Part shown: positions 8,550-17,755 of the stretch, in pieces | Numbering within the stretch: position 1 is the first letter of the stretch | Layout: each line of letters opens with the position of its first letter | Origin: an uncultured Sulfitobacter sp. | GTDB lineage: Bacteria > Pseudomonadota > Alphaproteobacteria > Rhodobacterales > Rhodobacteraceae | NCBI GenBank assembly: GCA_947502265.1 | Contig: CANMZB010000001.1 | Span: 248,001-312,000, forward strand | Reading direction: 5' to 3' | Length of the DNA stretch: 64,000 nt | Translations under genes and position numbers: made by a program | The notes under the pieces: model-generated | Told to the model about the DNA's origin: nothing | Seen by the model: the letters and a program-made list of their open reading frames with translations, nothing else | The model's database searches: none

Positions 8550-10271
8550 TTATTCCTTGATGCGATACCAATCTGCGACATTCCACAGCTCGGAGTCCCA
8601 AACGTTAAGCACAACGCCGCCCAATGTGTTGGACGCGACCGACACACGGCCACGGTCCACAAGGGGAACGATGGTCATCGTGTCTTTGGTGATGATCTCG
8701 TTGAGCTTCTTGGCAATTGCGCCGCGCTTTTCCAGCTCGCCTGTTTCTGCCAGATCATCGAGGAGGGCGTCATACTCTTCGTTGCAGAAACGGTTGATGT
8801 TCTCACCCTGCCACTGGCTGGATGGCTTTGGTTCGTTGCCGCAGCGATACTGAGAAAGATAGGCCTGCGGATCGGTGCCGTCAAAGTTGTTGGCGTACAT
8901 TTCCACGTCGGCATAGAACTTCTGGAACGTGTCTGGCGAACCGGGGTCGCCACCGAAGAACACGGACGCATCGACGTTACGCAGCTCGGTTTCGATGCCG
9001 ATCTGGTTCCACCAGTCCTTGATCAGGGCCTGAAAGTCCTGACGCACGGCGTTTGTGGAGCTTTGGAACAGGATCGACAGTTTCTCGCCGTCCTTGTCAC
9101 GGATACCGTCGCCGTCGCTGTCGGTCCAGCCTGCTTCATCCAGTAGCGCCTTGGCACCGTCGATGTCTTGCGCAAAACATTCGGTGTTTTCGGACGCATA
9201 AAGCGCGGGAGCCGGCACGAGGTTACATGTTGGACGCCCCGCCTGACCATAGCCGACTTCGACCAGCAGTTCGCGGTCGATCGCCATGGAAAGCGCTTTG
9301 CGCACTTTGAAGTCGGACAGGATTGGGTGAGGCTCGGCCACGGTGGAACGTGTCTCTGCCGGAAGATCGGCGGAGGGGTTCGTCAGGTTCATTTCCAGAC
9401 GCTCGACCAGAGTACCGAATGCAGAAACCGCCTTGCCGTAACCGCCTTCGGCCATCTTCGCCAGCACATCAGGGGCCAGTTGCATGTTCCAAGCATAGTC
9501 GAATTCGCCTGTTTCCATGACAGCACGGCCCGCTGCCGATGCATCGCCACCACCTTTAAGGGTTATTTCCGCAAAGGCTGGTTTGTTCGGATCACGGAAA
9601 TTGGGGTTTGCTTCCAGCTGGATCACGTCGTTTGGACGGAAATCGGCAACCGTGAAAGGGCCGGTGCCGATCGGGCTGAAGTTCGCCTCTGTGCACTCGG
9701 GCGCTTTGGCGCCCAGACAGTCGGCGAATTGCGCGGCCTGAATGATCGGGGATTGCGCGCCCATGAACGGGCCATACGGATTTGGCTGCGGGTCGTCGAA
9801 CGTCACTTTGATCGTCAGATCGTCAATGGCTTCAACGTTCTCGACGCCGTTGAATTTGGAGACCTGCGCACAGCCGCCTTCGGGGTGCATGCAGTATTCA
9901 GCGGAGAATTTCACGTCAGCGGATGTCACCGGGGTGCCATCGGACCACAAAAGGCCCTCTTTCAGCTTCCATGTGATCGACTTGAGGTCTTCGCTCACGC
10001 CGCCGTTTTCGATTGTCGGGATTTCGGCGGCGAGATAAGGTACCAGCGCGCCGTTTTCGTCATAACGGCCCAACGGCTCGATCACCAATGAGGCCGCTTC
10101 CAGATCCTTTGTCCCGCCGGATAGAAACGGGTTCATGATCGAAATGGCCTGCCAGTAGATAATGTTGAGCTGGCCGTCGCGGCCCCGCTCGCCTGTGTGG
10201 CCGTCGGCCATCACCATCGGCGCCAGTGCTGTCATTGCAACAGCCCCCAGCAAGGTTGATTTCAAGGTCAT
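8550..10271 (-). CDS. ABC transporter substrate-binding protein, peptide/opine family 5
   Basis: This is a periplasmic solute-binding protein of the SBP_bac_5 family, 573 residues. A signal peptide (MTLKSTLLGAVAMTALAPMV, cut near ADG at 22-24) is followed by the family signature WSDGTPVTSADVKFS at about residue 110 and the late segment WWNQIGIETELRNVD. Members bind di- and oligopeptides, glutathione, opines or related amides, and the neighbouring M20 hydrolases suggest a peptide or N-acylated amino acid. The start is ATG 10269-10271 with GGAG six bases upstream. It is the first gene of the leftward transporter operon and is divergent from the ATPase. Confidence 0.93.
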   Translation of the reverse strand: MTLKSTLLGAVAMTALAPMVMADGHTGERGRDGQLNIIYWQAISIMNPFLSGGTKDLEAASLVIEPLGRYDENGALVPYLAAEIPTIENGGVSEDLKSITWKLKEGLLWSDGTPVTSADVKFSAEYCMHPEGGCAQVSKFNGVENVEAIDDLTIKVTFDDPQPNPYGPFMGAQSPIIQAAQFADCLGAKAPECTEANFSPIGTGPFTVADFRPNDVIQLEANPNFRDPNKPAFAEITLKGGGDASAAGRAVMETGEFDYAWNMQLAPDVLAKMAEGGYGKAVSAFGTLVERLEMNLTNPSADLPAETRSTVAEPHPILSDFKVRKALSMAIDRELLVEVGYGQAGRPTCNLVPAPALYASENTECFAQDIDGAKALLDEAGWTDSDGDGIRDKDGEKLSILFQSSTNAVRQDFQALIKDWWNQIGIETELRNVDASVFFGGDPGSPDTFQKFYADVEMYANNFDGTDPQAYLSQYRCGNEPKPSSQWQGENINRFCNEEYDALLDDLAETGELEKRGAIAKKLNEIITKDTMTIVPLVDRGRVSVASNTLGGVVLNVWDSELWNVADWYRIKE

Positions 10272-10628
10272 AGTTTACTCCATGTTGAACACGTCTTCGC
10301 GTGCTGTTTGGGGCCGGTTCCCCGGCGCTTGGTATGTGTTCGTGCCGTCGGGGGACGGGAGTCGCAACACAAAACATCGTCTGCAACGATTGCATGCATG
10401 TCTGGACGTGGCCCCCAAAAGCGCGTGAACGGATTGAAACACTTCTCACGGAAATTGCAACCCTTGCAGTTTTTTCATAACACAACAAAACGAATGCGAC
10501 TTATGTCGGGCTATGTTGAATCTGATGCGGGTAAACGGCCCTCAGTATTTGACCTCCTACAAGCTTGGCCCTAGCCTTGCACAAAAGAGAGCGCCTGCGT
10601 CTCTGCTTCGTTTCTTGAAAGGAAAAAA
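10272..10628. other. Divergent control region of the peptide transporter
   Basis: These 357 bases separate the leftward binding-protein gene from the rightward double ATPase and must carry both promoters. I see no supportable gene in them. The rightward promoter candidate is annotated separately. No clear operator palindrome stood out to me. Confidence 0.5.
10549..10577 (+). promoter_or_regulatory. Candidate sigma-70 promoter of the double ATPase gene
   Basis: TTGACC (10549-10554), a 17-base spacer and TAGCCT (10572-10577) fit a housekeeping promoter, with transcription expected near 10584, about 45 bases before the ATPase start. The -35 box is strong and the -10 box is mediocre. Confidence 0.45.
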
Positions 10629-12461
10629 ATGCTAGACCAGCCAGCCAAAGGTCCGATTGCGCAAATCGAAGGTCTGCGGGTTCAATTCCAGACGAAAGAC
10701 GGACCTGTTGTCGGCGTGGCGGATGTGTCTTTCGACATCAATCCGGGCGAAACCGTGTGCATCGTTGGCGAATCAGGGTCCGGAAAATCGGTGTCGTCGC
10801 TCTCGCTGATGCGGTTGGTTGAGTATGGCGGCGGGGAAATCGCGGGCGGGCGGATGCTTTTTGATCGTTCGCAAGGCGATACATTGGATCTGGCGACGGC
10901 TTCGCCCGACACCATGCGCGCGATCCGTGGCAACGAGATCGGAATGATCTTTCAAGAACCGATGACGGCGCTGAACCCGGTTTTTACGGTTGGTAATCAA
11001 TTGACCGAAGGGCTGCGCCTGCACAAGGGCATGAGCCGTGCGCAGGCCGAGACGCGCGCGCTGGAGCTGATGAAGCAGGTGCGTATTCCCGAGGCTGAAA
11101 AGCGGCTGGAACAATATCCGCACGAATTGTCGGGCGGGATGCGCCAGCGTGTGGTGATTGCGATGGCGCTGGCTTGCGAGCCGCGCCTGTTGATCGCGGA
11201 CGAGCCGACGACCGCTCTTGATGTGACAATTCAGGCCGAGATCCTTGCGCTAATGGACCGCCTGAAGCGCGAAACCGGCACCGCCGTCATGTTTATCACG
11301 CACGATATGGCGGTGGTGGCGCAGATGGCCGACCGCGTGGTTGTCATGTTCCGTGGCAAAAAGGTCGAAGAAGGCCCGGTCGAGCAGATATTCGAAGATC
11401 CGCAGCACCCCTATACCAAGGCGCTGCTGGCCGCGGTGCCCAAGCTGGGCGAGATGACGGGCAAGGAATACCCCGAGCCGATGAAGCTGATCGGCACCAA
11501 GGACAAGGAAATCGTGCCGATCAAAGGCACTGACCAGACGCTGCTGACGGTCAAAAACCTCACCACGCGTTTTCCGGTCACGGGTGGGCTGTTGCGGCGG
11601 GTGGTGGCGAATGTTCATGCCGTCGAGGATCTGTCGTTTACCATCAACAAGGGCCAGACGCTGAGTCTTGTGGGGGAATCGGGGTGCGGGAAATCCACCG
11701 CCGGTCGCTCGATCCTGCGGCTGGTCGAACCGATGAGCGGCGAGGTGGACCTTGATGGCAAGGACATCATGGCGTTGAACACGCGCGATCTGCGTATGGC
11801 GCGGCTTGATATGCAGATGATCTTTCAGGATCCTTTTGCCTCGCTTAACCCGCAGATGGGGCTGGCCGATCAGGTGGCCGAGCCGATCCACAATTTCGCC
11901 ACTCTCAAGGGCGCGGACGTGATGAAGCGGGTCGAGATGTTGTTTGACCGGGTGGAGCTGCCGCGCAGCTTTATGCGCCGCTTTCCGCACGAGTTGTCGG
12001 GCGGGCAGCGCCAGCGGGTCGCCATCGCACGCGCACTGGCACTCAATCCCAAGCTGATCATCGCGGACGAGGCGGTGTCGGCGCTGGATGTGTCGGTGCA
12101 GGCGCAGGTCTTGAACCTGATGATGGAATTGCAGGCCGAGATGGAGCTGTCGTTCCTGTTCATCAGCCATGATATGGCCGTGGTCGAACGGGTCAGCCAT
12201 CACGTCGGCGTTATGTATCTGGGCCGGATTGTCGAGATGGGGCCGCGCCGCGCGGTGTTCGAGAACCCGCAACACCCGTACACGCAAGCGTTGATGAAGG
12301 CGGTTCCCATTGCCGATCCGCGCAAGCGCAAGGCAGAGAAGGATCTGGATTTCAAACCGATCCCCTCGCCGATCCACCCCGTCACCTATCAGGCCGAGCC
12401 AAGCGTCTATCGTGACCTCGGCAATGGTCATAAAGTTCTTGTCACAGACAGCGGATACTAG
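10629..12461 (+). CDS. Fused two-domain ABC ATPase of the peptide transporter (DppD-DppF)
   Basis: One 610-residue polypeptide carries both nucleotide-binding domains of the importer. Domain 1 (about 8-270) has Walker A GESGSGKS, signature LSGGMRQRV and Walker B LLIADEPTTALD. Domain 2 (about 305-570) has Walker A GESGCGKST, signature LSGGQRQRV and Walker B LIIADEAVSALD. Both domains keep the catalytic Glu and the H-loop (SHDMAVV or THDMAVV). Each is followed by the HPYTKALL or HPYTQALM segment typical of oligopeptide-transporter ATPases. In domain 2 the usual DEP is DEA, a mild change. GAAAGGAAAAAA precedes the ATG. The fused form is common in alphaproteobacteria and should pair with the two permeases at 6.4-8.4 kb. 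Confidence 0.93.
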   Translation: MLDQPAKGPIAQIEGLRVQFQTKDGPVVGVADVSFDINPGETVCIVGESGSGKSVSSLSLMRLVEYGGGEIAGGRMLFDRSQGDTLDLATASPDTMRAIRGNEIGMIFQEPMTALNPVFTVGNQLTEGLRLHKGMSRAQAETRALELMKQVRIPEAEKRLEQYPHELSGGMRQRVVIAMALACEPRLLIADEPTTALDVTIQAEILALMDRLKRETGTAVMFITHDMAVVAQMADRVVVMFRGKKVEEGPVEQIFEDPQHPYTKALLAAVPKLGEMTGKEYPEPMKLIGTKDKEIVPIKGTDQTLLTVKNLTTRFPVTGGLLRRVVANVHAVEDLSFTINKGQTLSLVGESGCGKSTAGRSILRLVEPMSGEVDLDGKDIMALNTRDLRMARLDMQMIFQDPFASLNPQMGLADQVAEPIHNFATLKGADVMKRVEMLFDRVELPRSFMRRFPHELSGGQRQRVAIARALALNPKLIIADEAVSALDVSVQAQVLNLMMELQAEMELSFLFISHDMAVVERVSHHVGVMYLGRIVEMGPRRAVFENPQHPYTQALMKAVPIADPRKRKAEKDLDFKPIPSPIHPVTYQAEPSVYRDLGNGHKVLVTDSGY

Positions 12462-12512
12462 CCATCGAGGCACCCCCGCGCATCGTCATTACACCCCCAA
12501 GGAGCCTTCGTT

Positions 12513-13676
12513 TTGGCCATACGTCTTAGCCCCTTCGAGTTGATGGAAAAGCTGGTCAGCTTTCCCACCGTCTCGCGTGATAGCAACATTCCCCTGATTG
12601 ATTGGGTGGCCGGGTATCTTGACAGCCATGGCATCCAATCGCACCGCTATGTCGATCCCGAACAGCCCAAACATGCGCTTTTTGCCCATGTCGGGCCGCA
12701 GGTGGCGGGCGCGATTGTGCTGTCGGGTCATACGGATGTGGTGCCGGTGGACGGGCAGCCGTGGAGCAACGATCCGTTCACCGTAATCGAGCGGGACGGC
12801 AAGTATTACGGGCGTGGCACCTCTGACATGAAAGGCTTTGACGGGCTGGCGATCTGGGCTTTGGTGGAGGCGAAATACGCGAATGTGAAACGCCCGCTCC
12901 AGCTTGCCCTCAGCTTTGACGAGGAAATCGGCTGTACCGGTGCGCCGCCAATGATTGCGGCGATGCAGGGTGTTGTGCCCAAAGGCTCTGCCGTGATTGT
13001 GGGCGAGCCGTCGCGCTTGCAGGCGGTGACGGGGCATAAGGGCGGCATCGGCTTTAACACCCATGTGGTCGGCTTCGAGGTGCATTCGTCGCTGATGCAC
13101 ACCGGCGTCAATGCGATCATGGTGGGGGCAAAGCTCATTGAATGGGCCAACGAACAGAACAGCAATAACATGGCGCTGAAACCGTCCGATCTGGCTGCGA
13201 TGTTCGATCCGCCTTTCACAACTTGCCATGTCGGTATGATCTCCGGCGGTACGGCACATAACATCACCGCAAAAGACTGCCATTTCGCGATGGATTTCCG
13301 GGTGGTGCCGGGCGAGGACAAGGATGCGTGGGGGACGGCCTATCTTAAGAAAGTGCGCGAGGTCGAAGCGCAGATGCGCGAAGTTGTTCCCGATACCCGT
13401 ATCGAGGTGACGGCGCGCTTTGACGTGCCGGCGTTGAAACCCGAAAAGGAAGGCGAGGCCGAAACATTTGTGCGCCAGATCACCGGAGACAATGCGAGCC
13501 ACAAGGTAAGCTATGGCACCGAAGCGGGGCAGTTTCAGGAGGCCGGCTATAGCGCGGTTGTCTGCGGGCCGGGCGACATCGCACAGGCGCACCAGCCCGA
13601 CGAATATATCGAAGTGGCGCAATTCGAAGCGGGCCATGAGTTCATGCGTAAACTGGTTGAGCGGCTTGACGTTTGA
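12513..13676 (+). CDS. M20 peptidase, acetylornithine deacetylase (ArgE) type
   Basis: This is a zinc-dependent M20 hydrolase of 387 residues that resembles ArgE, which removes the acetyl group from N-acetylornithine. The metal-site motifs are SGHTDVVPVDGQPW near residue 71 and GRGTSDMKGF near residue 103, with DEEIGCTGAP and VGEPSRLQAVTGHKG later; the C-terminal Zn ligand region reads GPGDIAQAHQPDEY. The likely start is TTG 12513, eight bases after AAGGAG; the first ATG, ten codons on, has no such site. It sits 51 bases after the transporter ATPase with the same orientation, so it may act on an imported N-acyl amino acid and not in arginine synthesis. Confidence 0.85.
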   Translation: MAIRLSPFELMEKLVSFPTVSRDSNIPLIDWVAGYLDSHGIQSHRYVDPEQPKHALFAHVGPQVAGAIVLSGHTDVVPVDGQPWSNDPFTVIERDGKYYGRGTSDMKGFDGLAIWALVEAKYANVKRPLQLALSFDEEIGCTGAPPMIAAMQGVVPKGSAVIVGEPSRLQAVTGHKGGIGFNTHVVGFEVHSSLMHTGVNAIMVGAKLIEWANEQNSNNMALKPSDLAAMFDPPFTTCHVGMISGGTAHNITAKDCHFAMDFRVVPGEDKDAWGTAYLKKVREVEAQMREVVPDTRIEVTARFDVPALKPEKEGEAETFVRQITGDNASHKVSYGTEAGQFQEAGYSAVVCGPGDIAQAHQPDEYIEVAQFEAGHEFMRKLVERLDV

Positions 13677-13717
13677 GAGCGGGGTGGCCCCGCCGTTGAT
13701 GCCGCGCCTGTCGTGAC

Positions 13718-13753
13718 TGCGGGATTTGCGTATTTTTGGCACAAAAAAGCAGG
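13718..13753 (+). repeat. 36-base interspersed element, copy 1
   Basis: The element starts TGCGGGATTTGCGTATTTTT and ends in CACAAAAAAGCAGG, 41 bases past the stop of the ArgE-like gene. It differs from copy 2 (33157-33192) at a single base and has a diverged minus-strand copy at 20661-20696. TGC..TTTTT can pair with AAAAA..GCA around a short GGCAC loop. Confidence 0.8.
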
Positions 13754-14013
13754 GACCAGTGACAACGCCTCTGACCGTAGGGGCGGCGCGTTGATGGTGG
13801 TTGCACGCTGGCACTTGCGGGGCCGGCGGTCCTTTCTATCGGGCCGGATGTGTTTCGCGCTATTGGCAAATACCTGCCGCAGCCTAGGGCAGACCCTTTT
13901 GGGCAGTGGTTTTTCCCCAATGCGTCCGAGGGATTTCCCGATGCGTGGGGGACAAAGCGGCGCTGGTCCGGTGATGCCGAGGACCGGTGCGCCTTGAGAC
14001 GGCATGGGCGGGG

Positions 14014-14163
14014 ATGAGCGGTCACGGGGTCGGGATTGGACCTGCCATGGGCCGCATCCTTGCCGATCTGGCCGTAGGCCGTGCGGCGGGCCACGATATG
14101 GGCCGCTTTCTTTATGACCGCTTCACCGATGGCTCCGCCATTGTGCCGGGACCGGACGTTTAA
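14014..14163 (+). pseudogene. C-terminal remnant resembling an FAD-dependent (DAO-type) oxidoreductase
   Basis: The 508 bases between the two hydrolase genes have no intact gene. In one frame the last 49 codons read MSGHGVGIGPAMGRILADLA and then DMGRFLYDRFTDGSAIVPGP up to a TAA at 14161. That resembles the glycine-rich C-terminal segment and final tail of D-amino-acid-oxidase-fold enzymes. The same frame continues upstream only about 30 codons before stops, and the DNA from 13830 to 14013 carries protein-like stretches split over other frames. I read this as the 3' stump of a deleted and frameshifted gene. The family call is from memory of such tails and is uncertain; a chance open frame is possible. 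Confidence 0.4.
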
Positions 14164-14184
14164 TTCCGCAAAAAGGACCATAAC

Positions 14185-15366
14185 ATGCCGATCAAGAACT
14201 GCTTTGCCGAGAGCCACGCCGAGATCACGGCATGGCGCAGACATCTGCACCAATACCCCGAATTGAAATTCGACGTGCATCAGACGGCGGCGTTCGTCGA
14301 GGAGAAGCTGCGCAGTTTCGGCATCACGGATATCACCACCGGCATTGGCCAAAGTGGCGTGGTGGCTGTGATCGAAGGACGCGCCACGGGTTCGGGCCGC
14401 GCCATCGGCTTGCGCGCCGACATGGACGCGCTGCCGATCAAGGAAGAAACCGGGCTTGAGTATGCGTCGAAACACCCCGGCAAGATGCATGCCTGCGGCC
14501 ATGACGGGCATACGGCGATCCTGTTGGGGGCGGCGCAATATCTGGCGGAAACGCGGGCGTTCGACGGCAAGGTGGTGTTGATTTTCCAACCGGCAGAAGA
14601 AGAAGGCGGGGGCGGGCTTGAGATGTGCCGTGACGGGTTGATGGCGCGTTGGGGCATCGACGAGGTTTACGGGCTGCACAACATGCCGGGCGCGCCGGTG
14701 GGGACATTTGCGATTCGTGCGGGCGCTTTGCTGGCGTCTGCGGATCAGTTCGACATCACGATTACAGGGCAGGGCGGCCATGCGGCGGCACCGCATGAGG
14801 CGATTGATCCCAATCTTGCCGCCGCACATGTCATTGTGGCGTTGCAATCCATCGCCAGCCGCAATGTCGATCCGTTGGGGCAAGTGGTGGTGTCGGTTTG
14901 CGCGCTGCACTCCGACACCGAAGCGTTTAACGTGATCCCGCAGGCGGTGTCGCTGCGCGGTACGGTGCGCGCGCTGGATGCGGGGGTGCGAGATCTGGCG
15001 CAGAGGCGGCTGGAGGACATCGTAACCCATACGGCAAAGGCCTATGGCTGCGAAGCTGTGATCGAGTATGAGCGCGGCTATCCTGTGACGGTGAACCATG
15101 CGGAAAACACGCGCTATGCCGCCGATGCGGCGGAGCGTGTGATGCCGGGTGTGGACCGCAACACGCCGCCGATCATGGCGGGGGAGGATTTCTCCTATAT
15201 GCTCGAAGAGCGGCCCGGCGCCTATATCATGCTGGGCAACGGCGACGGCGCGACAGTGCATCACCCTGCGTATAACTTTAACGACGCGGCGATTCCGGCG
15301 GGCTGTTCATGGTTCGCGGAACTGGTAGAAACGCGGTTGCCGCTTGCTGCCGACCGGGCGGCGTGA
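14185..15366 (+). CDS. M20 family amidohydrolase (hippurate hydrolase/IAA-amino acid hydrolase type), first of a pair
   Basis: This 393-residue metal-dependent amidohydrolase releases amino acids from N-acyl conjugates in characterised relatives. The binuclear metal site shows as HACGHDGHTAIL near residue 104, FQPAEEEGGGG near residue 135 and GLHNMPG near residue 165, with the late histidine in MAGEDFSYMLEERPG near residue 331. The dimerisation domain occupies about 185-300. The start is ATG 14185 with AAAAAGGACCATAAC before it. The next gene is a close paralogue with the same opening pattern (FAESHAEITAWRR versus FAELHSDITAWRR), so the pair arose by tandem duplication. It probably hydrolyses something delivered by the adjacent importer. 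Confidence 0.9.
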   Translation: MPIKNCFAESHAEITAWRRHLHQYPELKFDVHQTAAFVEEKLRSFGITDITTGIGQSGVVAVIEGRATGSGRAIGLRADMDALPIKEETGLEYASKHPGKMHACGHDGHTAILLGAAQYLAETRAFDGKVVLIFQPAEEEGGGGLEMCRDGLMARWGIDEVYGLHNMPGAPVGTFAIRAGALLASADQFDITITGQGGHAAAPHEAIDPNLAAAHVIVALQSIASRNVDPLGQVVVSVCALHSDTEAFNVIPQAVSLRGTVRALDAGVRDLAQRRLEDIVTHTAKAYGCEAVIEYERGYPVTVNHAENTRYAADAAERVMPGVDRNTPPIMAGEDFSYMLEERPGAYIMLGNGDGATVHHPAYNFNDAAIPAGCSWFAELVETRLPLAADRAA

Positions 15367-15402
15367 CGCCCGCACAAGACGTATATTCAAGGAACGAAAC
15401 CG

Positions 15403-16566
15403 ATGCCTGTAAAGAACCGATTTGCCGAGTTGCACAGCGATATCACCGCCTGGCGGCGGGATCTGCACCAACACCCCGAGATCCTTTTCGAGACGCACCG
15501 CACCTCGGCGACGGTGGCCGAAAAGCTGCGCGCTTTTGGCTGTGACGAGGTGGTCGAGGGGATCGGGCGTACCGGTGTCGTGGGTGTCATCAAGGGGCGC
15601 ACAGACACGTCCGGAAAAGTGATTGGCCTGCGCGCGGATATGGACGCGCTGCCGATTCACGAGCAGACGGGGTTGGCCTATGCGTCCAAAACCGATGGTG
15701 CGATGCATGCCTGCGGCCATGACGGGCATACGGCGATGCTGTTGGGTGCGGCGCAATATCTGGCCGAAACCCGCAATTTCGACGGCACAACCGTGGTGAT
15801 TTTCCAGCCTGCCGAAGAGGGCGGCGGCGGTGCCAAGGTGATGTGCGATGATGATATGATGGCGCGCTGGGGCATTCAGGAAGTCTACGGGATGCACAAC
15901 TGGCCGGGGATGCCTGCGGGCAGCTTTGCCATCCGGCCCGGTCCGTTTTTCGCCGCAACCGATCTGTTGGATATCGAGATCGAAGGGCGCGGCGGCCATG
16001 CGGCCAAGCCGAACGAGACGGTTGATCCGACGGTGATTGCATCGCAGATCGTGGGCGCGTTGCAAACGATTGCAAGCCGCAATGCCGATCCAGTGAGCAA
16101 TATCGTTGTCTCTGTTACCTCGTTCCAGACCTCGTCAAACGCCTACAACGTGATCCCGCAGACGGTGCATTTGAAAGGTACGGTGCGGACCATGTCGCTG
16201 GAGACGCGCGATCTGGCGGAAAAGCGGGTGAACGAGATTTGCAGCGGCGTTGCGTCGGCAATGGGGGCGCAGGCGCGGGTGACCTACCACCGCAACTATC
16301 CGGTGATGGTCAACCATCCCGAACAGACGGAATTTGCCGCCGGGGTCGCGCGTTCGGTCGCGGGAACCTGTGAGGAAGCGCCGTTGGTGATGGGCGGCGA
16401 GGATTTCGCATTCATGCTCGAAGAGCGGCCCGGCGCGTATATTCTGGTGGGCAATGGCGATACCGCGCGGGTACATCATCCGCTTTATAATTTCGATGAT
16501 GACATTATTCCTGCCGGATGCAGTTGGTGGGCAGGGATTGTCGAGCAGCGGATGCCGATGCGCTGA
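15403..16566 (+). CDS. M20 family amidohydrolase, second of a tandem pair
   Basis: This is a paralogue of the preceding gene, 387 residues. The same metal-binding motifs are intact: HACGHDGHTAML near residue 104, FQPAEEGGGGA near residue 135, GMHNWPGMP near residue 165 and MGGEDFAFMLEERPG near residue 329. Divergence is concentrated in the lid/dimerisation domain (about 190-300), so the two enzymes may prefer different N-acyl substrates. AAGGAACGAAACC precedes ATG 15403. It is the last gene of the rightward set and is closed by a terminator 25 bases after its stop. Confidence 0.9.
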   Translation: MPVKNRFAELHSDITAWRRDLHQHPEILFETHRTSATVAEKLRAFGCDEVVEGIGRTGVVGVIKGRTDTSGKVIGLRADMDALPIHEQTGLAYASKTDGAMHACGHDGHTAMLLGAAQYLAETRNFDGTTVVIFQPAEEGGGGAKVMCDDDMMARWGIQEVYGMHNWPGMPAGSFAIRPGPFFAATDLLDIEIEGRGGHAAKPNETVDPTVIASQIVGALQTIASRNADPVSNIVVSVTSFQTSSNAYNVIPQTVHLKGTVRTMSLETRDLAEKRVNEICSGVASAMGAQARVTYHRNYPVMVNHPEQTEFAAGVARSVAGTCEEAPLVMGGEDFAFMLEERPGAYILVGNGDTARVHHPLYNFDDDIIPAGCSWWAGIVEQRMPMR

Positions 16567-16590
16567 GCAGTCGGTAGAGGCGGGAATGGA

Positions 16591-16614
16591 GGCGGGGTAT
16601 TTCCCCGCCTTTTT
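16591..16614 (+). terminator. Rho-independent terminator after the amidohydrolase pair
   Basis: GGCGGGG (16591-16597) and CCCCGCC (16603-16609) pair around a five-base loop and are followed directly by five T residues. Confidence 0.88.
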
Positions 16615-16653
16615 GCGTTTGTGCGCGGGGCGGAGGCCGGATTTGAGTTTACA

Positions 16654-16682
16654 GGCCAAATGAAGCTAGGGCCAAATGAAGC
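16654..16682 (+). repeat. Tandem pair of GGCCAAATGAAGC repeat units
   Basis: GGCCAAATGAAGC occurs at 16654-16666 and again at 16670-16682, a 16-base period. A third copy lies at 30503-30515. The first unit here and the distant copy are both preceded by GAGTTTA, so the shared unit is longer than 13 bases. The pair sits between a terminator and the 3' end of the leftward glycosyltransferase gene. Confidence 0.7.
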
Positions 16683-16696
16683 CGGGGCCGCGCGCC

Positions 16697-17755
16697 CTAA
16701 CGATCTTGGGCGAGCAATTGGCGGTAAATGGTGATGAGGCTTTGGGCTTCGGTTTCGAGGGAGAAATGCGTCTCGACGCGCGCGCGCGCGGCAGTGCGCC
16801 AGCGGGTTAGCCTTGCCGCGTCGGCAAGTGCTGCATCGGTGGCGGCGGCGAGGGCGGGGATGTCATCGGGCGCCACCAGCGTGCCTGTTTCGCCGTGCTC
16901 TATCAGCGCTTCGAAGGCCCCCACGCGGGTCGCGATGACCGGACAGCCTGTTGCCATCGCCTCGATCGGGGTGAGGCCGAAACCTTCCCAGCGCTGCGGG
17001 GCGACATAAAGATCGAGCACGGCGTACCAATCGGCCATCGCTTCGGTCGGGACTTCGGGCATGAAAAGGATACGATCAGTCAGGTCGGCCTTGCGCACAT
17101 CATCGTGCAGGGCTTCAAGGAAACCTGCGTCCTCTCCCACGGCGCGGCCCATCACGAGCGCTTTGGCGTGCGGGTGCTTGCGCAGTACCTCGATCATCGC
17201 GTGGACATAGGCATCGGTGCCTTTTTGCGCGCGGATGCGTCCGTAACAGCCGATAAGCGGGCCGTCCACGGGCAGGCCCAGCTGCGCGCGCAAGGCGCTG
17301 CGGTCGGATGCCGGGGCGAAGCCGTCGGTGTCGATGCCGTGCGTGACGACAGTGGCGGGGCATTCCAGATAGGCGGCCGTTTTGTCAGAGGTCGCCACCA
17401 CCGCGTCCATGCGCCGGATGAGCCAACGGGTGAGGCCGGTTTGCTTGCGCTGCGAGGCGGAGGTGAACATCAGCTTCAGGCGCTTGGCCAGCAGGTATTT
17501 CAACGCCAGTCCGCCGATCATTTCGAGATTGCGGCGTGCATGCCAGACCCGTGGCCCATCGGGGCCGCAGCGCGGCATTGTGAGCAGCGCACGCAGGGGG
17601 ATTTGCGGGACATGTGGCGGGATCACCGGACCGGTGGCGACGATGTTGATATCGCGCGCCTGCACCGGCACCAACCGTACCACGGTCGCGGTCACGCCTG
17701 ACAGGCGGCGTTTGAAATTGGGCGCAATCACCTGCACGGATTTGATGTCGGTCAC
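16697..17755 (-). CDS. lpcC: Lipopolysaccharide core glycosyltransferase, LpcC-like (GT4 fold)
   Basis: This is a cytoplasmic family 4 glycosyltransferase, 352 residues. The N-terminus VQVIAPNFKRRLSGVTATVV matches the LpcC mannosyltransferase group, which in Rhizobium adds mannose to the Kdo of lipid A-Kdo. The GT4 donor-site pattern is present: GCYGRIRAQKGTDAY near residue 169 and APQRWEGFGLTPIEAMATG near residue 251, including the E-x7-E motif. The start is GTG 17753-17755, overlapping the waaA stop in GTGA, so translation is coupled. Its position directly after the Kdo transferase supports an inner-core role. The sugar it transfers cannot be read from sequence. Confidence 0.82.
   Translation of the reverse strand: MTDIKSVQVIAPNFKRRLSGVTATVVRLVPVQARDINIVATGPVIPPHVPQIPLRALLTMPRCGPDGPRVWHARRNLEMIGGLALKYLLAKRLKLMFTSASQRKQTGLTRWLIRRMDAVVATSDKTAAYLECPATVVTHGIDTDGFAPASDRSALRAQLGLPVDGPLIGCYGRIRAQKGTDAYVHAMIEVLRKHPHAKALVMGRAVGEDAGFLEALHDDVRKADLTDRILFMPEVPTEAMADWYAVLDLYVAPQRWEGFGLTPIEAMATGCPVIATRVGAFEALIEHGETGTLVAPDDIPALAAATDAALADAARLTRWRTAARARVETHFSLETEAQSLITIYRQLLAQDR

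Noticed and set aside
12882..12896. A further copy of the 36-base element (GAAATACGCGAATG inside the ArgE-like gene)
   Set aside because: Only about ten bases match and it lies in coding sequence; the A- and T-runs are missing.
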